Made by a program: the position numbers and the translations under genes. 44,304 nt of DNA from Synergistaceae bacterium (lineage in GTDB: Bacteria; Synergistota; Synergistia; Synergistales; Aminobacteriaceae): the NCBI GenBank assembly GCA_017445405.1, contig JAFSUD010000071.1, forward strand, positions 1 to 44,304, written 5' to 3'. Below are positions 24,370 to 32,624 of this stretch, one piece after another. The notes under the pieces are model-generated. The model did not search any database. It was not told the DNA's origin and saw only the letters and a program-made list of their open reading frames with translations. Numbering within the stretch: the first letter of the stretch is position 1; each line of letters starts with the position of its first letter.

Positions 24370-25827
24370 ATGATGAAATATCTTCAGAAGATAGGCAGGT
24401 CTCTTATGCTGCCCGTCGCTTGTCTTCCCGCTGCAGGAATACTCTACGGCATAGGCTACTGGATTGACCCGGCAGGCTGGGGAAGCAACAGTATTTACGC
24501 CGCGTTCTGCATCAAGGCCGCAAGCGCAATCATTGACCAGATTCCCCTGCTCTTCGCAATAGGCACAGCTATCGGCATGGCTGACGACACAGACGGCACT
24601 CCAGCTCTCGCAGGACTCGTATCGTGGCTCATGATCACGACTCTGCTCTCGACAAATGCAGTCGCAATGTACTCGGGAGCCGAGGCCTCGCAAGTCCCAG
24701 CAGCGTTCGGGAAGATTCAGAATGCATTCATCGGAATTCTAGCCGGACTCATCGGCGCAACATGCTACAACAAGTGCAAGGATTACATTGCTCCTGACTG
24801 GCTCGCTTTCTTCTCAGGCAGAAGATGTGTCGCAATAGTTACGGCTCTGGTGTCCGCATTGGCTGCAGTTATTCTCTATTACATATGGCCGATGGTTTAC
24901 GGTGCGCTCGTCGGCTTCGGAATATCTATTGTAGATCTCGGGCCTCTGGGTGCAGGACTCTATGCCATGCTAAACAGGGCGTTGATTCCGCTCGGCCTTC
25001 ATCACGCATTGAACGCAGTGTTCTGGTTCGACACAGCAGGAATTAACGATCTCGGGCTGTTCTGGTCCGGTGCTGAGGGCGCAGTGAAAGGCACTACAGG
25101 AATGTACATGACAGGATTTTTCCCCGTGATGATGTTCGGACTCGTCGCCGGAGCTTTCGCAATGTACAGAGCAGCGACACCCCGTCGCAAGAAATCGGCT
25201 GGCGGTCTCCTCTTGGCCGGAGCGGTCGCGTCATTCTTCACGGGCATAACTGAACCTATCGAGTTCTCGTTCATGTTCCTTGCTCCGGGACTCTACCTGC
25301 TTCATGCTGTGCTGACGGGAATCTCCGCAGTCGTGTGCGCGTATCTGCCTGTGCGGTGCGGATTCAACTTCAGTGCAGGAATGGTCGACTGGATACTCAG
25401 CTTCAAAGCTCCGATGGCCGTCAATCCCTGGCTCATTATCCCGGTAGGCCTGGTGTTCGCACTCATCTATTACGTAGTGTTCTCTTGGGCGATAAAGACC
25501 TTCAACCTCAGAACGCCGGGGCGCGAGCTTGATGATGCAGGAGAGGCCGGGCTTATCGTGCTGAAGAATAATAACTTTACCGAGACGGCAAGAGCAATCC
25601 TTGAGGGACTCGGAGGAGCAGGCAACCTCAAGAGCTTTGACTACTGCGCAACAAGAATCAGGGCAGAAGTTGATGATTACCTGCTTGTTGACGAGACAAA
25701 GATTAAGAATGCAGGAGTGCCCGGAGTAATCAGGCCGTCAGAACATAATGTGCAGGTAGTTGTAGGGACGAAGGTACAGTTTGTGTATGACGAGCTGAAG
25801 AACTTAGTAGCTGCTGCGGCGAAATGA
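24370..25827 (+). CDS. nagE: PTS EIICB component, N-acetylglucosamine type
   Basis: This glucose-superfamily PTS permease imports and phosphorylates its sugar, here most likely N-acetylglucosamine because nagB follows. The EIIC domain (about residues 1-390) has MLPVACLPAAGILYGIGYW, LLFAIGTAIGMADDTDGTPALAG, LIPLGLHHALNAVFWF, FPVMMFGLVAGAFAMY and GITEPIEFSFMFLAP. The EIIB domain (about 400-485) contains the phosphorylatable cysteine at residue 426 within DYCATRIRAEV. There is no fused EIIA domain, unlike E. coli NagE, so EIIA must come from another protein. AGGAGG precedes the double ATG with a rather long spacer. It overlaps nagB by 4 bases. Confidence 0.9.
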   Translation: MMKYLQKIGRSLMLPVACLPAAGILYGIGYWIDPAGWGSNSIYAAFCIKAASAIIDQIPLLFAIGTAIGMADDTDGTPALAGLVSWLMITTLLSTNAVAMYSGAEASQVPAAFGKIQNAFIGILAGLIGATCYNKCKDYIAPDWLAFFSGRRCVAIVTALVSALAAVILYYIWPMVYGALVGFGISIVDLGPLGAGLYAMLNRALIPLGLHHALNAVFWFDTAGINDLGLFWSGAEGAVKGTTGMYMTGFFPVMMFGLVAGAFAMYRAATPRRKKSAGGLLLAGAVASFFTGITEPIEFSFMFLAPGLYLLHAVLTGISAVVCAYLPVRCGFNFSAGMVDWILSFKAPMAVNPWLIIPVGLVFALIYYVVFSWAIKTFNLRTPGRELDDAGEAGLIVLKNNNFTETARAILEGLGGAGNLKSFDYCATRIRAEVDDYLLVDETKIKNAGVPGVIRPSEHNVQVVVGTKVQFVYDELKNLVAAAAK

Positions 25828-26552
25828 GAATATATCTCACGAAAGATTACGACGCTATGAGCAGGAAGGCAGCTAACATCATTTCTGCTCAGATAATCCT
25901 GAAGCCCGACTGCGTGCTCGGCCTTGCTACAGGCTCGACACCTCTCGGGCTTTACCGTCAGCTCGTTGACTGGCACAGGAAAGGCGATCTCGATTTCTCG
26001 GAAGTAATCACCGTGAATCTTGATGAGTACCGCGGACTTGGTGCAGACGACAAAGAGAGCTATGCGTCGTACATGAGGGAGAATCTTTTCTCGCTGGTCA
26101 ACCTGAAGCCGGAGAACTGCCATTTGCCGGACGGTAAGATTTCGGACTCTGAAGAGGCGTGCGGGAAATATAACGCATTGCTCGGGAGTCTCGGCCGTCA
26201 GGACTTGCAGCTCTTGGGACTCGGGAAAAACGGACATATCGGGTTCAATGAGCCGGGGGAGTTCTTCGGGAAAGATGTGCACTGCGTGGAGCTTGCCAGG
26301 AGCACGGTTGAGGCAAACAGAAGATTTTTCGAGGCAGGAAAGAATGTACCTGCTTATGCGTACACTATGGGCATAAGGTCGATTCTGAGGGCAAGAAAGA
26401 TTCTCGTGATTGCGTCAGGAAAGGATAAGGCCGATGCGGTGAGGGAGGTATTCTTCGGAGAGGTTACGCCCTATGTGCCGGGAAGTATTCTGCAGCTTCA
26501 TAATGATGTAATTCTTGTGTGCGACGAGGAGGCGTTCTCTAAGTGTAGATAA
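25824..26552 (+). CDS. nagB: Glucosamine-6-phosphate deaminase
   Basis: NagB converts glucosamine 6-phosphate to fructose 6-phosphate and ammonia, feeding amino sugars into glycolysis. The 242-residue protein shows LGLATGSTPLGLYRQL, VNLDEYRGL with the catalytic aspartate, ESYASYMRENLF, LLGLGKNGHIGFNEPG with the active-site histidine, and AYTMGIRSILRARKILVIASGKDKADAV. Length fits the short bacterial forms. Its ATG overlaps the PTS stop (ATGA), so the two are coupled. nagA is not adjacent, so deacetylation must be encoded elsewhere. A terminator follows at 26582. Confidence 0.95.
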   Translation: MRIYLTKDYDAMSRKAANIISAQIILKPDCVLGLATGSTPLGLYRQLVDWHRKGDLDFSEVITVNLDEYRGLGADDKESYASYMRENLFSLVNLKPENCHLPDGKISDSEEACGKYNALLGSLGRQDLQLLGLGKNGHIGFNEPGEFFGKDVHCVELARSTVEANRRFFEAGKNVPAYAYTMGIRSILRARKILVIASGKDKADAVREVFFGEVTPYVPGSILQLHNDVILVCDEEAFSKCR

Positions 26553-26581
26553 TGACGTATGAAGTCGAGAAAAACACTGTG

Positions 26582-26613
26582 AGCTGTCCTCAGATGACGG
26601 GGGCAGCTTTTGT
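26582..26613 (+). terminator. Terminator after nagB
   Basis: AGCTGTCCTC pairs with GGGGGCAGCT (two G-T pairs) and is followed by TTTTGTTG. A closely similar hairpin lies after the toxin gene at 27209. Confidence 0.8.
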
Positions 26614-26652
26614 TGTAGAATATGGGCATCACATTGACAGGAGGACGTAACT

Positions 26653-26883
26653 ATGGAACAGGTATCAGAGCAGACAGCATCACCGAAACTTGACTGGCGA
26701 ACTATTGAGATGTACGACGACGAGGGCAAGAGGATAACCAACGAGAAGACTCTTCGTGCTATGGCAGAGGCAGAGGCAATTGCTGACGAGTGGGCTATCC
26801 GCATTGAACGCAGCGGCATGGGTGAAAAAATGAGGCGGTATTACGAAGGAGGCGATAACTTTGACTCCGAAGAAGAAAACTAG
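26653..26883 (+). CDS. RelB/DinJ-type antitoxin
   Basis: The 76-residue acidic protein precedes and overlaps a YafQ-like toxin gene, the usual order for type II antitoxins. NEKTLRAMAEAEAIADEW is the recognisable helix shared with many RelE/YafQ partners. The N-terminal half (MEQVSEQTASPKLDWRTIEMYDDEG) may form the DNA-binding part, but no clear ribbon-helix-helix can be asserted. In this family the antitoxin binds the toxin and autoregulates the operon. Its 3' end contains AAGGAGG (26846-26852), the toxin's ribosome binding site. GACAGGAGG lies just before its ATG. Confidence 0.75.
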   Translation: MEQVSEQTASPKLDWRTIEMYDDEGKRITNEKTLRAMAEAEAIADEWAIRIERSGMGEKMRRYYEGGDNFDSEEEN

Positions 26884-27190
26884 CGGACGCAACCGTACAC
26901 CTTTTCCGCGTGAAATTAGATATACCCAAGATTTTGCGGACGACTGGGAGAGGCTGGAGCAGTCAGGTAAGCATGATCTGCACCGTGTAAAAGAGGTTGT
27001 GTCGTTGTTAGTGATAAATGACGGCTCTTTACCTGCGGAGTGGCGAGACCATAAGCTGAATGGTAAGCTCACCGGCTTGAGAGAATGCCACGTTAAGGGT
27101 GATTTGCTTCTGGTATACAAGATACGTGAAGAATCGCATTGTGAAGTAATTATTTGCGTAAAACTTGGGACACATTCCGAAGTGTTCTAG
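26861..27190 (+). CDS. YafQ/RelE-family mRNA interferase toxin
   Basis: The 109-residue protein matches YafQ-type ribosome-dependent mRNA endonucleases. Residues equivalent to the YafQ active site are present: His in WRDHKLNG, His and Asp in GLRECHVKGDLLLVYK, and His and Phe in the closing LGTHSEVF. It has about 17 extra basic N-terminal residues (TPKKKTSGRNRTPFPREI) compared with YafQ. The start is TTG at 26861, 8 bases after AAGGAGG, overlapping the antitoxin by 23 bases. This tight overlap fits translation-coupled control. All key residues are intact, so it is probably active. Confidence 0.85.
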   Translation: MTPKKKTSGRNRTPFPREIRYTQDFADDWERLEQSGKHDLHRVKEVVSLLVINDGSLPAEWRDHKLNGKLTGLRECHVKGDLLLVYKIREESHCEVIICVKLGTHSEVF

Positions 27191-27206
27191 CATGATGAAA
27201 ATCAGG

Positions 27207-27238
27207 AGGCTGTCCTCACTAGATGGGGGCAGCTTTCT
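27207..27238 (+). terminator. Terminator after the toxin gene
   Basis: GCTGTCCTC (27209-27217) pairs with GGGGGCAGC and is followed by TTTCTTG. The sequence is nearly the same as the hairpin on the other side of the toxin-antitoxin pair. Confidence 0.75.
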
Positions 27239-27254
27239 TGTGTGAAGGGACAAG

Positions 27255-27283
27255 AAATTTCCGGGCAGCGTGTACCCGGAATA
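27255..27283 (-). terminator. Terminator of the pseudopilin gene
   Basis: On the minus strand TTCCGGG pairs with CCCGGAA around a nine-base loop, followed by ATTTCTTG. It lies just after the pilin-like gene stop. Confidence 0.6.
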
Positions 27284-27301
27284 ATTACTCTCTGATAACT
27301 G

Positions 27302-27808
27302 CTAGTCTCCGCCTCCGCCTGCTGGTTCAGCGTCCTTGACCTTGCCGGATAACAGCGTAACCTCAAACGCCTTCTTAGTCCCAATCTTTGAGTAGCCCTT
27401 AATGGCCTTAATTGCTGTCTCGATGTTTTCCTTGTCGGAATCCTTGCTGAAGTCTACTGTAATTGTCCACACATCAGGAGTTGCTCCTTCAGCAGAATAC
27501 GTTATAGCACCGCTTCTAAAGTCGCTCCAAGCAGGAACATATTCGTTATCTCCAGTTGTGGGCAAGAAAGCTGTTACATTTTCTGCAGCAGCCCCAGCGT
27601 CGCTGCTGTCGAACAGCTCCATGTAGTACAGTGAAGCCGCAGCCCGGCACGCATTCACATTGCTCACAATAGCTGCTGCCTTCGCCTTAGCTCTCGGGTT
27701 GCTCTTCGTTATCGATACTGACATAGTAGCTGCCAATGCTCCAACAATCGCAATCACTATCAGCAGCTCAAGAAGTGTTAATCCTTTACGCGCTTTCCTC
27801 AAATTCAT
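27302..27808 (-). CDS. Type IV pilin / pseudopilin-like protein
   Basis: The protein begins MNLRKARKG-LTLLELLIVIAIVGALAA. This is a class III leader with a prepilin-peptidase site after Gly9, Leu at +1 (Phe is commoner), the Glu at +5 and a hydrophobic helix. The 168-residue length and mature domain of alternating short strands fit a minor pilin or type II secretion pseudopilin. The second ATG (27808) is preferred because GGGAGG lies 7 bases before it and only one base before the first ATG at 27814. The C-terminus is Gly/Asp-rich. No peptidase, ATPase or other pilus genes are nearby, so the assembly system must be elsewhere. Confidence 0.85.
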   Translation of the reverse strand: MNLRKARKGLTLLELLIVIAIVGALAATMSVSITKSNPRAKAKAAAIVSNVNACRAAASLYYMELFDSSDAGAAAENVTAFLPTTGDNEYVPAWSDFRSGAITYSAEGATPDVWTITVDFSKDSDKENIETAIKAIKGYSKIGTKKAFEVTLLSGKVKDAEPAGGGGD

Positions 27809-27819
27809 ACGCATACCTC

Positions 27820-27857
27820 CCTAAAATTATCCCCCCAGCTTTCACACTGAGGGGAGG
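27820..27857 (-). terminator. Terminator of the phosphoglucomutase gene
   Basis: On the minus strand TCCCCTCAG pairs with CTGGGGGGA around TGTGAAAG and is followed by TAATTTTA. It lies just beyond the pgm stop and before the pilin gene. Confidence 0.75.
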
Positions 27858-27867
27858 TCATTAACTC

Positions 27868-29466
27868 TTACGCTATTATCTTCTGCGCCTCTTCCTGAAT
27901 CTTCTTCAGGTGCTCCGGACTCACAAAGCTCTCCGCGTACAGCTTGCAGATGTTCTCCGTCCCTGAAGGCCTAGCAGCAAACCACCCGTCCGCCGTCGTA
28001 ACCTTCAGGCCTCCGATCGATGCGTTGTTCCCCGGTGCTTTCGTGAACTTCGCCGTAATCTTCCCGCCAGCAAGCGTGTCCGCCTTGATGTCATCAGGCG
28101 AGAGTTTCCCGAGCTTGGCCTTCTGCTCCGGTGTCGCCGGTGTGTCGATCCTCGCGTAGAAGCTCGTCCCGTACTTCTCCGTAATCTCCGCGTAGTGCTC
28201 TGCAGGATTCTTACCAGTCGTCGCAGTTATCTCGCACGCCAGCAAGTCCATGATGATGCCGTCCTTGTCGGTCGTCCACACGCTGCCGTCCCTGCAAAGG
28301 AATGATGCTCCTGCACTCTCCTCTCCGCCGAAGCCCATCGAGCCGTCAAGCAGTCCGTCAACAAACCACTTGAAGCCTACAGGCACTTCACATAACTTTC
28401 TGCCTATGCCCTCAGTTACTCGGTCAATGATTGAGCTTGATACTACAGTCTTGCCGACCATTGCATCAGCTCTCCAGCCCTTGCGAGTCGTGAACAGGTG
28501 CTTAACTGCCACTGAGAGATAAGCATTCGGATTCATGAGGCCCTGAGGAGTTACGATGCCGTGCCTGTCATAGTCGGTGTCGTTTCCGAAAGCTATATCG
28601 TAATCATCCTTAAGCCTGATGAGATTAGCCATTGCCCACGGTGATGAACAGTCCATGCGGATCTTGCCGTCATGATCCGGAGGCATGAACGAGAACGTCG
28701 GGTCAAGGTTAGGGTTGACGACCTCGAGATTCTTGATGCCGTAAACTTCAGCGATAGGCTCCCAGTAATAGATGCCGCTTCCGCCGAGAGGGTCAGCACC
28801 GATCTTCAGGCCGGACTTCGCGATGGCCTCCATGTCCACGACGGACGCAAGAGCCTTCACGTAGGGCAGTACATAGTCGTAGAAATGAACGTTGTCCATC
28901 TTTACGGCACGCTCAAAAGGTACACGCTTGATTGACGCAACCTGTCCGGACTTGATAAGCTCGTTCGCCCTGTTCTGAATCTTGCTCGTGATCTCGGGGC
29001 TTGCAGGGCCTCCCGAAGGCGGATCGTACTTGATGCCTCCGTCAGTGGGGGGGTTGTGCGAGGGAGTGATGACCATTCCGTCAGCCTGCACATCATGAGT
29101 CCTGTTGTGCTCGAGAATTGCGCGCGAGACTACAGGAGTCGGAGTCGGTGCAAACTTTTCCTGAAGGATAAGCTCGACTCCCTGTGCGGCCAAGACCTCG
29201 ACGCATGTCCTCATTGACGGCTCGGAGAGTGCGTGAGTGTCCGCTCCCAAGTACAGCGGGCCTTTGATGCCTTCGGCTGTCCTGTGCTCGACTACGGCCT
29301 GAGCTATCGCAAGAATGTGCTGCTCGTTGAAGCTGTGGAGTGCCGAGCTTCCGCGGTGGCCTGAAGTACCGAAAGCTACCTGCTGGGTCTTGTCGTTCAT
29401 GTCAGGAGCGAGGGTGTAGTAGTCGCTGATGAGTGAAGGAATGTTTACTATTTTCTTCGCCTGCAT
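27868..29466 (-). CDS. pgm: Alpha-D-glucose phosphoglucomutase
   Basis: Pgm interconverts glucose 1-phosphate and glucose 6-phosphate, supplying nucleotide sugars for LPS and other glycans. The 532-residue protein closely follows the E. coli Pgm pattern. The N-terminus has [12 protein letters not shown], and the catalytic phosphoserine loop is [16 protein letters not shown]. The metal site is [10 protein letters not shown], sugar recognition is [12 protein letters not shown], and phosphate binding is [19 protein letters not shown] lies about 11 bases before the ATG at 29466. A longer open frame reaches 29691 but its extra residues are unlike the family. It lies about 100 bases downstream of the methyltransferase gene on the same strand. 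Confidence 0.95.
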   Translation of the reverse strand: MQAKKIVNIPSLISDYYTLAPDMNDKTQQVAFGTSGHRGSSALHSFNEQHILAIAQAVVEHRTAEGIKGPLYLGADTHALSEPSMRTCVEVLAAQGVELILQEKFAPTPTPVVSRAILEHNRTHDVQADGMVITPSHNPPTDGGIKYDPPSGGPASPEITSKIQNRANELIKSGQVASIKRVPFERAVKMDNVHFYDYVLPYVKALASVVDMEAIAKSGLKIGADPLGGSGIYYWEPIAEVYGIKNLEVVNPNLDPTFSFMPPDHDGKIRMDCSSPWAMANLIRLKDDYDIAFGNDTDYDRHGIVTPQGLMNPNAYLSVAVKHLFTTRKGWRADAMVGKTVVSSSIIDRVTEGIGRKLCEVPVGFKWFVDGLLDGSMGFGGEESAGASFLCRDGSVWTTDKDGIIMDLLACEITATTGKNPAEHYAEITEKYGTSFYARIDTPATPEQKAKLGKLSPDDIKADTLAGGKITAKFTKAPGNNASIGGLKVTTADGWFAARPSGTENICKLYAESFVSPEHLKKIQEEAQKIIA

Positions 29467-29566
29467 AGAATAATTTACCTCCGTTCTGGATTCGTTAAAA
29501 ATTTGGGATGTGTATAGTTTATATCGCAAATGCAAAAAATCATATGGGGAAAATAACTCTTTGCGT

Positions 29567-31300
29567 CTAGAGAACTTGCATTTCAGAATCAGGAGCGTAA
29601 TAGCTGAAAATCTGTTCAAGGTTGATTCGTGTGCGCGAGTCCTGAAAAGCCGAGTCCCTGAAAATTGCGCGGTTAGGTTTCTGTTTTGCAATGTGCGTGA
29701 TGACTTCTTCAGTGAGTTCCGAATCGAAGCACGCTATGATTTCTCCGTCTCCGTAGGTGAGAATGGTGAAGCCGCTGAAATTCTCTGAGGCGAGAGTGAG
29801 TGAGAGAGGGAGTCCCGAGTCGGTGATGCACATGAAGAGGAGGTCAAGAGGTGAGCGGTCGGGCTTGAGATTGTCGGCGAGGGAGTCGAGGTCGAGCGAC
29901 TCGAGGTCGTCGGGCGAGATGAACACGTCGCGGAAGTTCGTGGAGTCGACTCTGAGAGTGCGGAATCCTGTATCAGGATGAATCAGGGGATGCTTGGAGA
30001 CTATATTATTTCCTGCCCGGCGTATTCGTTCCCTGCCTATATCTGCGATAGTAGAGTAGTCGGACTTGGCTGCTTCGGATGAGGGAGGGCAGGGGTCTGG
30101 AAGCTGAATCATGATGAATTTGCGCGTGCCTCCGTCTTGGGCATTGAGGGACATAACGGCGTGCGCTGTCGTGGAGGAACCGGAAAAGAAGTCGAGAATT
30201 ACTGCGTCATTTGGAACAAAATTCAGCATTCTCATTATAGGAGCTGTCAGCTTGGCCGTGTCAAAAACTTTAGCGTCAAACAATGACATAATTTCTGACG
30301 ATGAGCCTATGAGTAAATCCATCCATGAACTATTCAGTAACGTTGTAGTGGTTGCAGGAATATAGTTCTCCGGCTTTCCATGCACTGACAAACGCAAGAG
30401 GTCAATATCTTCGGACTGCTGATTATACCATTCATCAATCTGTGCCTGTGTCGGATTATCAGTCTTCAGCTCAGACAACATGATGTTATAGTTCTTGATA
30501 GCAGCTTCGCTTCTCTCTTTGCTCCATCTCCATTGCCCGGTTTTTGGAGTGATGCCGAATAATTCATAGCGCATTGTAGGCCTGTCTGTGCCTCGCCATT
30601 GACTGCTCCATTTTCCTTCACGTTCATCTTCAAGGGGACGCAACTGCTTAGGGAATCTGTATTCCGAATTCTTTGTGTACAGCAAAATATATTCGAAGTC
30701 TTGCCCCAGTTTACTCAATGTATCAAATTGCGCCTGCACCGATTTAGCACCACGCCTGACCACAATTTGATTCCTGAAGTTATCTTCTCCGAAAATCTCA
30801 TCACACATCATCCTCAAACGCGGAACTTCATTGTCATCTATAGAGATAAAGATAATCCCGTCATCACTCAATAGGTTACGCGCCAGCATCAGACGCGGAT
30901 AAATCATGCTGCACCAGTCCGAATGATAACGCGGATTCGCCCTCGTGTTCTCACGGTAATTCTTCACCGTGAACAGCCTCGCTCCCTCACCGTCAAAGAG
31001 GCCGTATTCCTCCCTCGCTTCCTCCTCATCATGCGCAAAGTCATCACTGTAGATGAAGTCATGCCCGGTGTTATACGGCGGGTCAATGTAAATCATCTTC
31101 ACCTTCCTCATGTATGACCTCTGCAGAATCTTCATCGCCTCCAAGTTATCTCCCTCAATGTACAGATTCTCCGTCGCCTCAAAATTCACACTCTCCTCAA
31201 CGCACGGCCTCAGCACCTTATCAATAGGCCTCCCCGCCTCAAGTATTGCCTCTCTCTTGCCCGGCCACGTGAACGCGTATAATTCTCTTGCCTCTGTCAT
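29567..31300 (-). CDS. Orphan type III DNA methyltransferase (Mod)
   Basis: The 577-residue protein is a beta-class adenine-N6 methyltransferase like the Mod subunits of type III systems. The catalytic motif IV is [13 protein letters not shown], and the AdoMet-binding motif I is [16 protein letters not shown]. The closing [19 protein letters not shown] is typical of complete Mod proteins. The region between the two motifs (about residues 150-340) is the target recognition domain and looks more AT-rich than both ends. The start is the ATG at 31300 with GGAG 8 bases upstream. No restriction (Res) gene is adjacent; phosphoglucomutase follows. It is therefore probably a solitary methyltransferase acting in epigenetic regulation or protection. 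No simple-sequence repeat was seen. Confidence 0.9.
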   Translation of the reverse strand: MTEARELYAFTWPGKREAILEAGRPIDKVLRPCVEESVNFEATENLYIEGDNLEAMKILQRSYMRKVKMIYIDPPYNTGHDFIYSDDFAHDEEEAREEYGLFDGEGARLFTVKNYRENTRANPRYHSDWCSMIYPRLMLARNLLSDDGIIFISIDDNEVPRLRMMCDEIFGEDNFRNQIVVRRGAKSVQAQFDTLSKLGQDFEYILLYTKNSEYRFPKQLRPLEDEREGKWSSQWRGTDRPTMRYELFGITPKTGQWRWSKERSEAAIKNYNIMLSELKTDNPTQAQIDEWYNQQSEDIDLLRLSVHGKPENYIPATTTTLLNSSWMDLLIGSSSEIMSLFDAKVFDTAKLTAPIMRMLNFVPNDAVILDFFSGSSTTAHAVMSLNAQDGGTRKFIMIQLPDPCPPSSEAAKSDYSTIADIGRERIRRAGNNIVSKHPLIHPDTGFRTLRVDSTNFRDVFISPDDLESLDLDSLADNLKPDRSPLDLLFMCITDSGLPLSLTLASENFSGFTILTYGDGEIIACFDSELTEEVITHIAKQKPNRAIFRDSAFQDSRTRINLEQIFSYYAPDSEMQVL

Positions 31301-31313
31301 GTATATATCTCCA

Positions 31314-31347
31314 ATCACAAAAAATCCCCGTCAACCGACAGGGATAC
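31314..31347 (-). terminator. Terminator of the bamA-lpxA operon
   Basis: On the minus strand ATCCC and GTC pair with GAC and GGGAT around a four-base loop, with one internal mismatch, followed by a run of T. It lies about 20 bases past the lpxA stop. Confidence 0.8.
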
Positions 31348-31367
31348 ATAGCTTCACCATTGATGAT

Positions 31368-32159
31368 TTATGCGTGCCCCCAGAAGGTTACTCCGCGCTT
31401 CGTCCCCTCGTAGAACTCTATGATGCGCTGAATCTCAGGGATATACTCTGCTTTCCTCTCCACCGCCTCAGCAAGTGCCTGTGTAAACACCTTGTCCCTG
31501 CTGTAAAGCTCACGGTAGAACTTCATGATTACTCTGCGCGTCTCCTCAGCAATTCCCGCTCTCTCTAAGCCCACTTTGTTGAGGCCAGTCAGTCTCAGAG
31601 GCTCGCCCGAAGCAAGCGTATAGTGCGGAACATCCTTCACGACCCTGTAGAGTCCGCCGATCATGCAATAGTCCCCGATCCTCACGAACTGGTGAACTCC
31701 TGCCATGCCTCCGAAGACCGTGTGATTCCCGACCTGCACGAATCCCGAAAGCCCCACTTTGTTAGCGATGGTTACGTAGTCGCCGAGCCGGGTGTTGTGC
31801 GCGAGATGGACTCCGTCCATGATGAAGCAGTTATCCCCGACGACGGTCTCGTTGCCTTCGCCGGTTGCGCGGTTGATGGTTACGTTCTCGCGTATCAGGT
31901 TGTTGCTCCCGATTCGGACATACGACACTTCACCCTTGAAGCCGTGATCCTGCGGGTTGCCGCCAATTGCCGTGTACTCGCAGATCTCGCAGTTGTCGCC
32001 TATCGACACGTAATCCCTCACGCTCACATACGCACGCAGTAATGTACCTGCACCGATCTTCACATTGTCAGCAATCACGCAGAACGGCCCGACTGTTACT
32101 CCGTCAGCTATTTCTGCTTTTGGTGAGACTATTGCGCTCGGATGAATATTTACGCTCAC
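31368..32159 (-). CDS. lpxA: UDP-N-acetylglucosamine acyltransferase LpxA
   Basis: LpxA performs the first step of lipid A synthesis, moving a hydroxyacyl chain from ACP to UDP-GlcNAc in the cytoplasm. The 263-residue protein is a left-handed beta helix of hexapeptide repeats (IHPSAIVSPKAEIADGVTVGPFCVI). The catalytic histidine lies in GVHLAHNTRLGDYVTIAN. GGNPQDHGFKGE and SGFVQVGNHTVFGGMAGVHQFVRIGDYCMIGG are family signatures, and the helical C-terminus is typical. It starts 2 bases after fabZ in the bamA-lpxA operon. Length matches the E. coli enzyme (262). Confidence 0.96.
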   Translation of the reverse strand: MSVNIHPSAIVSPKAEIADGVTVGPFCVIADNVKIGAGTLLRAYVSVRDYVSIGDNCEICEYTAIGGNPQDHGFKGEVSYVRIGSNNLIRENVTINRATGEGNETVVGDNCFIMDGVHLAHNTRLGDYVTIANKVGLSGFVQVGNHTVFGGMAGVHQFVRIGDYCMIGGLYRVVKDVPHYTLASGEPLRLTGLNKVGLERAGIAEETRRVIMKFYRELYSRDKVFTQALAEAVERKAEYIPEIQRIIEFYEGTKRGVTFWGHA

Positions 32160-32161
32160 AA

Positions 32162-32620
32162 TCAGCCCTCCTTCTTCTTAGTGAGTGTGCTGCCTATTAT
32201 GCACATGAACTCCGCCTCTGCTGCTACGTCATCGCCTACATACGCAACTGTCTTCACCTTTGCGGATGAACTCCGGACTTTCGTGAGTTCTGCTTTCGTA
32301 ACGAGCTGGTCTCCGGGGCGGACGGGCTTTCGGAATCTTGCGCCGTCTATGCCTGCGAGAAATGCTATCTTGTCGCTGCTCTCATGTCCGAGTCTCAGGC
32401 CAAGTAATACGCTTGCAACCTGCCCCATTGATTCAAGAATCATCACTCCCGGCATTGTGGGGTCTCCGGGAAAATGCCCCTCGAAGAACGGCTCATTAAT
32501 CGTTACGTTCTTGTAGCCGGTTACGTGTGATTCGTCATAGTCTGTGATTCTGTCAACCATCAGGAACGGATAACGCTGTTTCAGAATCTTCATGACTTCC
32601 AGAATATCAAGCTCTGCCAT
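32162..32620 (-). CDS. fabZ: (3R)-hydroxyacyl-ACP dehydratase FabZ
   Basis: FabZ dehydrates 3-hydroxyacyl-ACP in fatty acid elongation. Next to lpx genes it competes with LpxA and LpxD for hydroxyacyl-ACP, so it balances phospholipid and lipid A. The 152-residue hot-dog protein has QRYPFLMVDR and the active-site segment NEPFFEGHFPGDPTMPGVMILESMGQ, with the catalytic His and Glu. It also has the FAGI-like FLAGIDGARFRKPVRPGDQL. It sits between lpxC and lpxA with gaps of only 2-4 bases. Confidence 0.96.
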   Translation of the reverse strand: MAELDILEVMKILKQRYPFLMVDRITDYDESHVTGYKNVTINEPFFEGHFPGDPTMPGVMILESMGQVASVLLGLRLGHESSDKIAFLAGIDGARFRKPVRPGDQLVTKAELTKVRSSSAKVKTVAYVGDDVAAEAEFMCIIGSTLTKKKEG

Positions 32621-32624
32621 TAAT

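Noticed and set aside
29467..29691. N-terminal extension of phosphoglucomutase
   Set aside because: A strong GGAGG precedes the internal ATG at 29466, where the family N-terminus begins; the extension overlaps the methyltransferase 3' end and is not family-like.
31301..31318. Six extra residues at the methyltransferase N-terminus
   Set aside because: GGAG lies 8 bases before the ATG at 31300, and the longer start would lie within this ribosome binding region.
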